Shown in pieces: positions 50,801 to 61,854 of a stretch of 64,000 nucleotides of DNA; positions within the stretch are counted from its first letter, which is position 1, and each line of letters opens with the position of its first letter. Position numbers and translations under genes: made by a program. The stretch covers positions 423,831-487,830 of the forward strand of contig WELB01000068.1 of the NCBI GenBank assembly GCA_009602725.1, read 5' to 3'. This DNA is from Spirogloea muscicola. Lineage: Eukaryota; Streptophyta; Zygnematophyceae; Spirogloeales; Spirogloeaceae. The notes under the pieces were generated by a model that ran no database searches, was not told where the DNA came from, and was given only the letters and a program-made list of their open reading frames with translations.

Positions 50801-51900
50801 CGCCACAGGATGTTCAGAGCCCATCAGATGAGCGGCTGCTCCAGCAGCAGCAAGCACAGCAGCTGGCAGCCCAGCAGGCTGTGCAACAGCAGCAGGCAGC
50901 ATATGCAGCCCAGTGGCAGGCGGCACAGGTGCAGATACAGGCCAGGGCCCAGGCTGCCGCCCAGGGCCAGCAGCCCATGTCGCCTCAACAGAGGGCTCTG
51001 CTTTACGGTGCAGCTACTAATCAGCAGCAGGCCTTCCTTGCACTCCCCCCCCCACCTGGCCAGCAACACCAGCGACAGCAGTTCTTTCAGGTGCTCTTTC
51101 GTCCCCGCCAATACACAGAAGTAAGCTTCATGCCATGTGCTCATCCTATAACGCATTGACTCAAGTCCAATCTCATGCATCTCTTGTGTAGCAAGTCCAA
51201 GATACAAGGCGGGCGAGCTTTCCTGGCGCCACTCAGCCTCAGTACACTGCTGCATATGGATCACCAGACGGGTGAGACCTTCTAGTACAAGACATACAGT
51301 TTCTGAAACACATCATATTCGATAATATAGCATTCACTTATTTTTGTATAGATGTTTCTGCATCTTATCACAATCATGCTTATGAGTGAAGGTTGCTCAT
51401 CAGCCCAGCTTGTGTCTGTTTACACAAGCATAGGCAATGTCCCTGAGGCTTGTCATACCTTCGCTTGGGCATGCTGTCAAGTTTGCCAGGTAGTGCTTAT
51501 AGTCCACTTACAAAGCACAAGTCTTTGTGCGTGGTTTGCAGTACCTCAGCAATGTTGCCGCAACGGCTGCCCCTGTCGCCGTTCGCAGCTCCACCACAGT
51601 ATCCTGGAGTCAATCCGGTATGTCTCCACTACTTTACAGCATGCTCTGCTTGCTGCCCAGCATCTGTTCACCTGTAATTCACTTTGATGCAACAGCACAC
51701 TCCTGAAGCATGCCATGGTACTTTCTACTTTCAAGACTGTGGAGTGCTCGTCTGACGCCCTAGTGGCCGTCGCTGTTTTGATGCTGATGATCACCTGGAA
51801 GGGCGAGAAGGTTGAGAGGAAGGAAGACCAGCCAGACAAACTCTTCTCGGACCTTGATGTCTTTGGTGCATTCAAAGGCAGTGGTAAGGCCAAAGCTTAA
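46803..51900 (+). CDS. TOM1-like (TOL) VHS-GAT ubiquitin-sorting protein
   Basis: ESCRT-0-like adaptor that binds ubiquitinated cargo on endosomes. The VHS domain spans 46803-46969, 47192-47270, 47504-47602 and 48102-48215: [54 protein letters not shown]-type and [20 protein letters not shown]. The GAT domain lies in exons at about 48919-49000, 49155-49239 and 49463-49626 ([39 protein letters not shown]). The tail has DLLSG, a PGSTSNPFG segment (an NPF EH-binding motif), [20 protein letters not shown] and a very long Gln-rich region, ending [20 protein letters not shown]. The first recognised exon contains a single N at 46842 and its start codon is not certain; a short 5' exon or missing bases are likely. 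No animal GGA ear domain is present. Confidence 0.88.
50180..50860 (+). repeat. CAG and CAGGCC repeat tracts coding poly-Gln and Gln-Ala
   Basis: CAG runs at about 50190-50222, 50491-50556 and 50763-50799 encode uninterrupted Gln. A CAGGCC hexanucleotide run at about 50662-50745 encodes alternating Gln-Ala. All lie in frame in TOL exons, so length changes by whole units keep the reading frame. Confidence 0.9.
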
Positions 51901-53327
51901 GCTAGAGTGCAGTGCATTAGAAGGTCTTTACTTGAGGTCAACGTATTGCTTATTCCTACCCCTGGAGTTTCAAGCTCAAGGGCGTACATAGTTTGTTAGG
52001 GTAATGCACTTGAAGGTCTATCCCTCCACAGATGTCGGGTGGTATTGATGTGGAATATTTCGGCTCCCGATCATTGTACTAGTCATGTGCCACTTTCGTG
52101 GCCGTGAAGGTCATGGCTTCGCTCTGGGTCTGTCATGTTGGGACTGTCAAGGTGCCGGTGTCTGCATTGCTATCGGAGCTGGAACTGCTCTGAATGAATG
52201 CTCACATGCTTCCTACACTCTGTAATTCAATTTAGAAGATACCAAGAGCTTCGTCAGCTATAGCGCTTTTCTGGCCCCTTCGAATTTACTCCTTTGTCTG
52301 GGCTGGCCAAATAGTCAACTAGGACCTGGAGGAAATGCTTCTTGAAGTAAAGAATGCCAACAGCAAGCAAGGCTGGTGCAATCAGGGTCTTTGGGAAGTA
52401 CTTTTAAAACACCTTCTGCTGGAGAAGCGATGCTCCAACCATGTCCAACAGCTTTGCTGGACATACTGTAGGCAATGTGCTCAATGTGGTCTAACGTATT
52501 TGAGAATGGTGACAGCCCACTCACTCCTGGAGAGTAATTTGAGATCATGAAGAGTCGTTTGTGGTCTGCCCCTTCCGGCAATTTCAATACTTGCCCACTC
52601 GTTTTGGGCTGGCCTCTCACAGTCCTCACCTTCATCTGGGCTTTCTACTTTTGTACTTTCCTGCCACCTTTCAATACAATGCAGCGGGTGACTGGAAGGT
52701 GAGAGTAGTGCAAAGAAGAAAGACTCTTCCAATAGACGGCGATGGCTGTTGACTGAGGCCAACTCAGTGCCACCTAGATGATAAGCATATATACAATTTC
52801 TCGTTTAAGAACATGACAATTTGCTGACTGCATGTCAAGACCATCCTTCCACGCCGCCAGCAGCGCTTGTTGCGAGTTGAGTGTCCGGCTACAATGCTTT
52901 GACAGTGCACACACATCAGCAGAGATTAGCAGCATTTCATCAAGGCCTGGCAGCTCAATTCATTTGGCCAGCAAAGTTGGCGCACCCCGAGTGCCTCGCT
53001 TTGACAAAGCGAGGCACAAAGCAGCGGCCTTAAGTCTTACATTGCAATTGATAAGAGAGGGGAAATGTTATAGTAATACATGCTCAGGGTTCCAAGCCAC
53101 CCCAGCGAGGCTCTATGACTTCGAGCGTGGCAAAAATGAGCCGCATCCGATCAGCAACAATGGAGGCCTCCTCTGCTTCTCCCACCACCGCCAGCTGCTC
53201 CATCTGCAGCCGTGGAATAGAGAACCTGCCATGGCACTCTGCCATTCAAGATAAGTGGGAGGCCACTGGAGGATGAGCTGAAGTATGACTCAAGTGCGGC
53301 AGCTGAAAGGATGCAGGCAGGGTGCGG
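51901..53327. other. Convergent intergenic region
   Basis: No gene recognised. GGGCTGGCC-type repeat scraps occur near 52299 and 52609, and a perfect palindrome is at 52991-53017. Confidence 0.5.
52991..53017. repeat. 27-base near-perfect palindrome
   Basis: GTGCCTCGCTTTG, a single A, then CAAAGCGAGGCAC: a perfect 13-base inverted repeat around one base (effectively an 11-bp stem with a 5-base loop). It has no T-tract and no gene on either side for about 300 bases. Confidence 0.75.
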
Positions 53328-54100
53328 TCAGGAGGTGGCTGCATACCAGGCCATGCCCTGGTTGTAGTAGGCGTTGATGATGAGCTGGGTGAAGCCCCGC
53401 CACTGGAGGAGGGCGTCGGCGGACACGGCGCTGGTGCTGGACCAGCGCAGGACCATGGTCCGGGGGATGCCCATGATCGTGATGAACACGAGCGCAAGCC
53501 AGAGGATGCACTCCCGCACCTGCACGCATCCCAGCCTCGCCCACTTGGTGGCCGATTCGGGAAGATCTGAGCAATGGGCATACGCAAGCGCTCGGCATTG
53601 CAATGGGGCCAACGCGGAAGCTGCGGAGGCGCTTGCAATGGCTGCCGGACGATCGAGAGGCCTCGGAGCCTCACTTCCTCGGGCGCGAGCCGGCAGCCCA
53701 GCTGCACGGCGGGGCCCTCGTCCGCCCGGCCCAGGCGCGGGCGCTCCGGCAGGTCCAGCACCTCCAGCTCCTTGCGCAGGCCCTCCTCCGTGCACCCCAC
53801 GGAGTACGCCGTCACCCCGGCCCGCACAAACTCCTGCGCCCACGTTGCCACACCGCCGGGCTGGCCGTGAGGGCCCATCTTCCCGCACGACCTTAAACCC
53901 CAGAGCCTTAAACCCTTAAGCCCTGAGCGCCCAGTTGGCGGGTGGGCGCACCTTGAGGTGCTTGCTGTGGCCGCCCTCCAGCACGGCCTTGTAGCGGCGG
54001 TGCAGCCCGCGCGCGATGGCGCTCGGCGACCGGAACTCGTCGTCCAGCGACGCCGACGCCCCGCAGCGCCGCCGCTGCGGGCGGCGCCGGGCGGGCAGCG
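53328..54100 (-). CDS. Unrecognised conserved-looking protein, 5' end in the gap
   Basis: Three exons on the minus strand: about 54100-53952, 53878-53675 and 53519-53328. They read ASLDDEFRSPSAIARGLHRR, HSKHLK, then GGVATWAQEFVRAGVTAYSV with GCTEEGLRKELEVLDLPE, then ECILWLALVFITIMGIPRTM and ALLQWRGFTQLIINAYYNQG, ending YAATS. Splice joins are in phase. I have a vague recollection of a plant plastid protein of unknown function with the same order of motifs, but cannot name it. A hydrophobic stretch (LWLALVFITIMGI) could be a buried helix. The basic residues before ASLDDEF, next to the gap, would suit a transit peptide. The first intron carries telomere-like repeats. Confidence 0.55.
53891..53926. 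repeat. Telomere-like repeats in the first visible intron of the gene at 53328-54100
   Basis: CCTTAAACCCCAGAGCCTTAAACCCTTAAG on the plus strand. In the sense (minus) strand it is G-rich (TTTAAGG, GGGTTTAAGG), the opposite orientation relative to the gene from IDI and CTR. Confidence 0.75.
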
Positions 54101-54533
54101 NNNNNNNNNNNNNNNNNNNNNNNNNNNNNNNNNNNNNNNNNNNNNNNNNNNNNNNNNNNNNNNNNNNNNNNNNNNNNNNNNNNNNNNNNNNNNNNNNNNN
54201 NNNNNNNNNNNNNNNNNNNNNNNNNNNNNNNNNNNNNNNNNNNNNNNNNNNNNNNNNNNNNNNNNNNNNNNNNNNNNNNNNNNNNNNNNNNNNNNNNNNN
54301 NNNNNNNNNNNNNNNNNNNNNNNNNNNNNNNNNNNNNNNNNNNNNNNNNNNNNNNNNNNNNNNNNNNNNNNNNNNNNNNNNNNNNNNNNNNNNNNNNNNN
54401 NNNNNNNNNNNNNNNNNNNNNNNNNNNNNNNNNNNNNNNNNNNNNNNNNNNNNNNNNNNNNNNNNNNNNNNNNNNNNNNNNNNNNNNNNNNNNNNNNNNN
54501 NNNNNNNNNNNNNNNNNNNNNNNNNNNNNNNNN
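54101..54533. other. Assembly gap, 433 N
   Basis: Undetermined bases between the 5' end of the unrecognised gene and the 3' end of SRA1/PIR. It is flanked on both sides by GCCGCC-rich sequence, so a repeat-caused assembly break is likely. Confidence 0.99.
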
Positions 54534-57500
54534 CGCCGGCCGCAGCGCCGCCGGGCCGCCGCCAAGCGCCGCCGCCGGCGGTGGGCTGCCCCACGATTCC
54601 CGCTCCTTGCCCAGCACCACGTCTAGATGCAGCAGCCCCCGCCGCAGCAGCGGCGCCTGTCGCTTGCCGCCACCGCCTCCGCCGGTCTCCGCAATGTACA
54701 GCGCCGCTGTTCGATCCGCGGCCTCCACAATTTCCGCCAGAGCGCCACTGCGCCGCAGCTCGCCCGGCAGGCCGGCGGCCAGCGGCGCGGCCTGCAGACG
54801 CCACTGGCGCGACGCCGGCCGGAGGGCGCCGCCGTCCAGCAGCGCCAGCAGCGCCATGACCGTGCCGACCTCCTTGAGCGCCTGCAGCACGTCGCCCATG
54901 ACCTCGTAGCTGGCCACGCCGCCCGCCGCCTCCAGCACCTCCAGGACCGCTGCCGGCCCGAGCTCGGGCGGCGGCAGGCGGGCGGCCTCCGGCAGCAGGG
55001 GCAGCAGCTTCGCCACGTGCGGCGCCAGCTCCAGGAGCACCTTCTGGTCGAGCACGCCGAGGAGCGCCTGGACCACGCCCGCCAAGGCCTGCCCGCCGCC
55101 GAGGAGCTCCGCCATCGCCTTGACGTGCTGCGCTCCGATGAAGCTGCCGTGCAACTCCGCTATGAAGGCGAAAGAGGAGCTGAGGTCGGGGTTGCCGTAA
55201 GCGGAAGTTGCTCGGTTGGCTGCCGGCGCCGGGGCCCTGCGGACAGGCCGCTGGCAGTGCTTGGGGGTCCTCACGAAGCGCCGCGTCGTGTGGCAGTAGA
55301 CGAAGTTCGGGAGGAGGTCGGCGGCGACCTCGCTGACGACGTGCGCGGCCAGGCGCGCTGACAAGGGCGCGCCGTTGATGTCTGCCAGGAGGGCCGCAAA
55401 GGGCACGACCGGGAGGAGCCGCGATAGCACCGCATGCGCGTCCTGGAGCACGCGCAGCTGCTGCGCCACCTCCACGAGCGCACACAGGCTCTGGGCCGCT
55501 GCCGACTGCACCAGCAAGGCCAGGTTGTCCGCCACCAGGCAGCTCGCGCGCTGGCCGAGCAGCGCGCGCAGGTCCACGGTGCGGCCCACGAGCTGCACCG
55601 CACGCTGCTGGCTGACCAGCCCCCAGCACTTGTCCAGCACGCCCAGCCTCTCCCGATTCATGGCCGCGGCGACAAAGTCATCGTCCAGCAAATTGACGGC
55701 CACCTGCTCCTTGGCGTGCACAAACATGGCCTCGCTCACGCCCAGCACTACCTGCGGGCAGCGTGACGGGGCTGTCAGCAACTTCTAGCACGAAGATCAG
55801 ATCGTCGGAGTGGTTCAGCTTGGTGCAAGGGACGAGGACCTGCAACAAGAGATACGGTCCTTGGGAAGATGCTGTTAAGAACAGCGTGTGCGGTGACCTG
55901 GTCGAAGCAGACGTCCAGCTCAGCCTCGACCTCGTCGTACAGGAAGCGCTGCTGAAGGACCAGCAGCGCATGGCTGGCCGCGTCGTTGTAGATGCTCAGG
56001 GGGACCATTGCCAGCTCTGCGTCGCCGTCCTTGGAGGCGAGACAGAGTGGGAGCCCGAGCGCCCAGGGAATTGAGCAGGACGGCGGCGAGCAGTGCCTCG
56101 GCTGGCAGTCCATGTGCATCTCCCGGAACCAGAGGAAGGATACATCGGAGATGTCGCAGACGATGGTGTGGGCATGCAGCAGCCGCTCAAACACGGCCAG
56201 CTGCCCTGCAAAGTGCTCCAGGTCGTGCACGCCTGCGAGCTGGTCTGCCTCGGCCGTGCTGAAGGTGCTGCCGCACGCCATCAGCAAGTGCGCGACAGCG
56301 TGGCTGATGCCACGCATCTGCACACCACCTCCACCAGCATTGATTCAGCTTCTAGCGGGCCCTTGTCAGTGCTAGCAGGCCCACTGGCGCAATAGCATCC
56401 GTGCTGCAACTGAAGTCCAAGCTACTTGGCAGGCACGGGTATTGGTAGAGGCCAGTAGTTACATCCTTGAGATGGCATGGTGCGCTACCTGCCGCTCTTG
56501 CTGATTCTCCCCGTCTCCTTCCTCTGCCGCCTTGAGTAGGAGAGCGGCCGAAGCACACAAGTCCTGCAGCAGTCTGCTTGTGCAGCATTGCCCCCTTTGA
56601 GGCATGTCAGGGTGAGTCACTGCTGGAGATTACTTTTGTAGAACCTTGATGGAGGCTCGAGATTCCTTGATCAGGCTCCAAGCTCACGCGCTCAGAAGTG
56701 AATCGCAGTTGTGCCAGCTGACCTGACCACTTCGGGCCTCTGACGGGTTGACTGTTGACTCAGCATGCCGGCAACTTTGTCCTGCAATGACAAGAAGAGC
56801 ATCTGGCGTGAACCCAGACCTTGAAGGAAGCGCACACGTTGCAAGCGTTCTTGCAAGCTCACTGCTTGGCAGCTGAAAGTGAGAGTGAGGTGCTGTTGGG
56901 GGGCCTGCCTGCAGGAAGTGGCGGATCATGTTTGGCATGGCCAGGGGCAGAAGCTTGCGGATAGTGAGAGCTTGCGACGAAAGCAGGGCGGCCATGCCCT
57001 TGAGCTGCCTTATCACCTCAATCACAACCCCCTTTTCTTTGGAGTTGAGAGTGCTGCATAGTTCCTGTGCACATTTGACCACGATTGTGATGGTATGACG
57101 ATAGTAGCAATCTCAGTAGACTACTGCTGCCATCTCAAGCATGGTCTCTGTTATTCAAGCAATCATTTGTAGATGTCAGAAATTTGGCCAGATACCGGAT
57201 GAACGCCTGGATCAGATGCGAGGCATGAGTTCTTCCAGGCATGAAACTGCAGCAGCCGCTCTCGTGCACACTGCATGGCGCTCAGAGCAGCTCCAGCAAC
57301 CTCCACTGCCTTGGTAGCATCTTCTGGTCCACCCTGCACGGAGTGGGCTCATGAGCATCAGTTTGATTGCACCAAACGTGGCCATTGGCAGGGCCTTGGA
57401 CATACAATGAGGTACTCACCAGACTGGTGGCAGCGCCAAGCTCCAGACAGCAGACATCGTGCACTTGGACCATGGATGGAAGGTGTTTCACCAAGCCGTA

Positions 57501-60243
57501 GAGGCTGGCATATGTATAGATGGAGATGGTTAAGGTGAAGATAAGTGGGGGCATATGACAAGTAATCGGGATGTCATCAGATACATCATGCTAGGCAGAT
57601 ATCAAGGGCCAGGTGAGTGGATATGGAGGACCGGCCAGCTGAGCAGGTGTGGGGCTGGGAATCTGCTGCCGAAGAAATGGACACAGCTCCGCAAGCATTT
57701 TCGCCACCTGCAGGTGACTATCGCAGTATCCTGCCACCACAGGCTCAATCTGCACAGGTTGCCTTGCCTGAAGTTAGAGCCAAGCATGGCAGACTTCGAC
57801 CAGCTGTCGCAGTATCCTGCACCACAGGTGCAATCTGCGCAGGTTGCCTTCAGGACACAGCCTATCAAGGGAGCTACATGGCAGACTGAAGCCACGGCTT
57901 ATGTGGAATAAGGTGGAAGGTCACCTGTGCGCGCTGGATGCAGCGCTCCATTGCAAAGGTTGCATCTGTTGATGCGCTGCCTTGAGCTAGGAAGTAGAGG
58001 GCTGGTATTGCCCGCAGCGCTGTCAGCCTTTCCCTGCCCTCCCCATTCTCTGGCTCTTCCGCCACTTTCAGGGCGAGTAGGAGCATCTCCTCTACCAGAT
58101 TGTCCATGCTGCACGTGGACCATACATGGTGGCCCCCCAGTGTCAAGCTTGAGACGGTCGATGCTGCAACATTATAGGGACAGAAGACTACACCGTCAAC
58201 ATCAAGAGTGTCTAAAGTTGGTGGCAATGAGAAGCAATTGTGATCAACCCACTTGGAACTTCTCGCCAATTGTCCTTGCAGAGCAAAGATGAAGCTCCAG
58301 CGGTGCACCTGAAATGCCTGCAATACCCATTGTGCTTGCTTGTCGGAGATTGACTGGCGGCCCTATGCCAGAGTCTTGAGTATTGGGTGCCAGCAACATC
58401 TATCTTACATCAGGTGCACTCAAAGGAAGGAAAGAGGGCCACTTGCCGTTAGTGCTTCCGCCTTCGCTTGAACGCCCGCTTCAGTCTTGCGCCCCTGATT
58501 CAAGCAATGTAGAGCCCTGGTCCTCCACCGATAAGAGATGTCAGACAAAAGCAGTGGCAATATGCACTCCCCAGATTTTCTCACCAACTATCAGCTCCAT
58601 ACTTGCTATCATCACACTTGCTTGCATGGTACGTACCAGCGGTACCACTGAAGATCCTGGGCCAGGGAGGACTTTGCATTCTTGAGGTTGTCCAGCACTA
58701 CGAGGGCGTCCACCAGCCTTACAGAGCTCCTGCGTTACGCAATTGTCAATGTGACCATGAAGGGGGAGCTTGCAGGAGATTACTCTGCGGCATTGTGATC
58801 CTCAAGAAGCAGGGGCTCTTTATGTGTTCCTCAAAAGCTGCTAAGAGATGCTCGCAATACAAGATCCTTGATGACTGCCCCAGCAACTCTGCCTCTACTT
58901 GAAAGCCCAGATTGCAGAGTGGCATTCCAGAATGACAACCAGTAGTGGATGGTACAGACCACAGGATGGCTGGGTATGTGCTCCGGGAATGCACGGGCTT
59001 TGCCTGAGTGTCCTCCACCATGCACGCAGTGAACTGCAACTACTGGGCAGGGAAGCCTTTGGGTCAGGTAAATGGCCACATATCGCATGCTCAGGTCGTC
59101 GGGCTTATGGGCTTATGGGCTTATGGGCCGCTGTGTCAATGGTGTTCCTCGTCAAATCTACCAGCCAAGTCAACAGTCTGGCAGCCAAGTCAGCAGGGGC
59201 AGGGCATCGCTTGCAGTGGCACGCGTGCACCTTGCTTGTCACAGTTGCTTGCCACTGGTGGATCGTCTGCAGGTGATCCATCTGAGTGTCCAGCACTTGG
59301 AAGACGTCCCACGCTGACTGCGCCGTCTCCTCGGGGCCAATGTCCGACAACTGCAGACTCGCCCGAAAGCAGCTGCTTCAGAAGGCCGCTTGCCAAGAGG
59401 CTCCAAGTGCAAACCTTCGGAGGGCGTGCACGTGACGACTGCTCCTCACTTATCAGCGGGGCAGCGGCAAAGAGCAGGCTGCCTGGCAGCGTGGGGCAGT
59501 CGGAGGCTGCGGCAAGCCAACTGGCCCGCTGCTGTGCCAACCTGCGGGGGCAGGGCTCGGGAGCAGCACCGGTGAGCGTACAGCTTCGCCTGCATCGCGC
59601 GAGCTTCACCAAGAAGATGCTCCTGCAAGCCACGCGGAGCGCCAAGTGCGACGTGATGCTGGCATCCACGACTCGCGCGGTCAAAGATCGTGGCTGTGTA
59701 ATCTGCGATGGCTTGGAGAGACACAGCCGCACAGGTGGCTACGAGCAGCCACTCCAGCGAGGGCCGAGACGGGCGAGGGCCGAGTCGGCTGCCCCACCAA
59801 ATTGGCGACGTTTGGGAGCTCATCGCCGTCCCCCAGCTCCGGCCCCGCCGGCCCACTCCCGACACCTGCGGCGCGCGGAGCACAGGGAGGTCGAGGCAGA
59901 GGCAGCAATTAAGCAGAGGAGCAGCACGGCCTGGGGCGCGAGGGCCAACAATGCGGGCGCTCGTTTTGGGGGGGGAGGGGGAGGGCCTGACGCGAGCTCA
60001 CCGAGGTCGTCGGCGGGGAAGAAGATGGTGGACGCCAGGCCCTGCAGCTTGGGCTGCGTCTCCTGGCGGCGCCGCGAGCCCAGCACGCCGGTGAGGGGCA
60101 GAGGGCACCGGCAGGATTGGGGTTTCGGAATCAGGGTTTCAGGGGTTCAGGGTTTGGGGGAGGCGGCGGAGGCAGGCGCACCGGGGGCAGCTTGGCGGCG
60201 ACGGACGCCGCGAGGTCCTCCGCCGCCGCGCAGGAGGCCGCCA
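54534..60243 (-). CDS. PIR: SRA1/PIR121 (CYFIP) subunit of the WAVE/SCAR complex
   Basis: Large helical subunit that holds SCAR/WAVE inactive until Rac-GTP binds, controlling Arp2/3 actin nucleation. Plant-like PIR motifs run in order on the minus strand. Start MAASCAAAEDLAASVAAKLP (60243) is followed by ETQPKLQGLASTIFFPADDL (about 60065-60002), EHLLGEARAMQAKLYAHRCC, AWDVFQVLDTQMDHLQTIHQ, DNLKNAKSSLAQDLQWYR (about 58680) and DNLVEEMLLLALKVAEEPE. Then come VIEVIRQLKGMAALLSSQAL, DVSFLWFREMHMDC, RFLYDEVEAELDVCFDQ, GRTVDLRALLGQRAS, VAADLLPNFVYCHTTRRFVR and VMGDVLQALKEVGTVMALL (about 54900). The C-terminal 250 or so residues expected by comparison with plants fall at or in the gap. Many exon edges were not fixed individually. 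No sign of decay. Confidence 0.9.
57717..57890. repeat. Tandem 86-base duplication inside a PIR intron
   Basis: TCGCAGTATCCTGC occurs at 57721 and 57807. Both copies continue with CACCACAGG-like, CAATCTGC and CAGGTTGCCTT blocks and end with CATGGCAGAC. The copies are about 80 percent alike by eye. The plus strand stays open through both, reading QSAQVA in each copy, but it is antisense to PIR. Confidence 0.65.
59099..59129. repeat. (GGGCTTAT)3 microsatellite
   Basis: Three tandem GGGCTTAT units and a partial fourth in a PIR intron. Confidence 0.85.
60115..60170. repeat. Telomere-like repeats in PIR intron 1
   Basis: GGGGTTTCGGAATCAGGGTTTC then GGGGTTCAGGGTTTGGGGG on the plus strand, so C-rich (CCCAAACCCTGAA) in the PIR sense strand. 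They begin about ten bases inside the intron after donor GTGCGCC, matching the CTR and IDI pattern. Confidence 0.85.
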
Positions 60244-60371
60244 TGGCGGGCGGGCGCGCAAGCCCCGGCCTGGCTTTTGGGGTCTCGTGGGACCCCTAGG
60301 ATTCGAACCCCCGACCGCCTTGAGCCCCAGACCCCAACCCTCGTCTACAGCCGCTCAGGCGCCTGTCCGCC
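60244..60371. promoter_or_regulatory. 128-base bidirectional promoter between PIR and KCR
   Basis: The two start codons face away from each other 128 bases apart. The interval contains a perfect B-box-like GGTTCGAATCC on the minus strand (60299-60309) with TCGGGGG upstream of it. No TATA box is obvious. Shared control is inference from spacing. Confidence 0.55.
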
Positions 60372-61854
60372 ATGGCGGCGGCGCTGCTGCCGCAATGGCT
60401 GCCGCTGCTGGCGGAGCCGCCGCAGGCCCAGGCCGCCCATGGCGGCCCCGGCGCAGGCTCCGCCTCCTGCCCGGCCCCCAGCGCGCTGCGGCTGCTGNGG
60501 CGCTGGCCGCCGTGGGGTTCCTGGCGCTGCTGCGCCTCGCCTCCCGCGCCCTGCGCGCCCTCTGGGTGCTGCTGCTGCGCCCCGGCCGCGACCCCAAAGC
60601 CTACGGCAAGTGGGCGGTCGTGACGGGCGCCACCGACGGCATCGGCCGCGGGTTCGCCCGCGAGCTCGCGCGCCGCGGCATGGCCGTCGTGCTCGTCAGC
60701 CGCTCCCAGGACCGCCTGGACGCCGTCGCCAGCGAGCTGAGCTCCAAGTACGGCACCGAGACTCGCACGGTGGCCGTGGACCTGGCGGCGGCGGACGTCG
60801 AGGCCCAGCTGGCCGTCGTCGGTAACGCGCTGGCGGGCCTCGAGGTGGGCGTGCTCGTCAACAACGTGGGGCTGAGCTACCCGCACGCCCAGTACTTCCA
60901 CGAGCTCTCGCCCGAGCTCATCACCGCCCTCATCCGCGTCAACGTGGAGGTCACGACGCGCCTGACGCACCTGGTGCTCACCGCCATGCTCAAGCGCCGC
61001 CGCGGCGCCATCGTCAACATCGGCTCCGGCGCCGCGTCGGTGCTCCCCTCCGACCCGCTCTACGCCGTCTACGCCGGCACCAAGGGGTCAGGCCCCGCCC
61101 TCTGCCACGTTGCCTATCACTCATCCAGCTTGCATTAAGCTTCTCGCCAGCCGAAGACTGCACCAGACCTGTTAGCATCTTGCCAGACGGCCAAGCGTTG
61201 CTGTGGTCAAGGAAGGCATGGCAAGTCAATGAGACGTGCAGGTTGAGAGCTCCCTTAGTCACCTGCGAGTGCGGACCTTGCGGCTCCTGATTCTGCAATC
61301 AGGACTGTGGGCTCTGCAGTTACATCGACCAGTTCTCCCGCACTCTGTACGTAGAATACAAGCACAACGGCATTGACGTGCAGTGCCAGGTAAGTGCCTT
61401 GCTTGGCCGTTTGACTCTCTCCCGTGTATGCTCTTTGCCATCTGGTCGTCAGGCATGTACTACTCCGAGAGGCTTTACCGGACCCTTGTTCAGGAAGCTT
61501 TGAATTATCATCACCTGATGACCACTGGCTTTACCCACATGCTCCTTGTGCTGAAGCTTTCTCTAGCATTTTGCTGATCGATAGGCTGCAATGCAGGCAC
61601 CGCTGTTTGTTGCAACCAAGCTCTCAAAGATCCGGCAGGCCTCTGTGACATGCCCGTCAGCAGATGCCTATGCCCGTGCGGGCGTCAGGCTGATTGGTTA
61701 CGAGCCGCGATGCACTCCATACTGGGCACATTCGCTGATGTGGGCTCTGATTGCTGCGCTGCCGGAGCCTGTAGTGGACACACTGCGGCTGCGGCAGAGC
61801 AGCGCAATCAGGAGGCGGGCGCTGGCCAAGGAGGCCACAAAGAAGCAGATGTAA
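60372..61854 (+). CDS. KCR1: Very-long-chain 3-oxoacyl-CoA reductase (KCR1 type)
   Basis: ER short-chain dehydrogenase that performs the first reduction of each fatty-acid elongation cycle. Exons 60372-61086, 61319-61389 and 61596-61854. The NADPH site is WAVVTGATDGIGRGFARELA. The NNVG motif is VLVNNVGLSYPHAQYFHE. The catalytic Ser is in VNIGSGAASVLPSDPLY and the Tyr/Lys pair in YAGTK, split by the intron and continuing GYIDQFSRTLYVEYKHNGID, then VQCQ and APLFVATKLS. A hydrophobic segment (AVGFLALLRLASRALRALW) gives the N-terminal membrane anchor. A single N at 60498 lies before it, and the frame from the ATG at 60372 differs from the catalytic frame, which has its own ATG at 60395. Missing bases at the N are likely. 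The C-terminus ATKKQM is basic, loosely like an ER-retrieval signal. Confidence 0.93.

Noticed and set aside
53246-55781. Long frames crossing the 433-N gap
   Set aside because: Continuity depends on undetermined bases; the two sides belong to different genes.
60287-60372. Minus-strand tRNA gene suggested by CGGGGGTTCGAATCC
   Set aside because: The T-stem does not pair beyond two bases and no acceptor or anticodon arm can be drawn.
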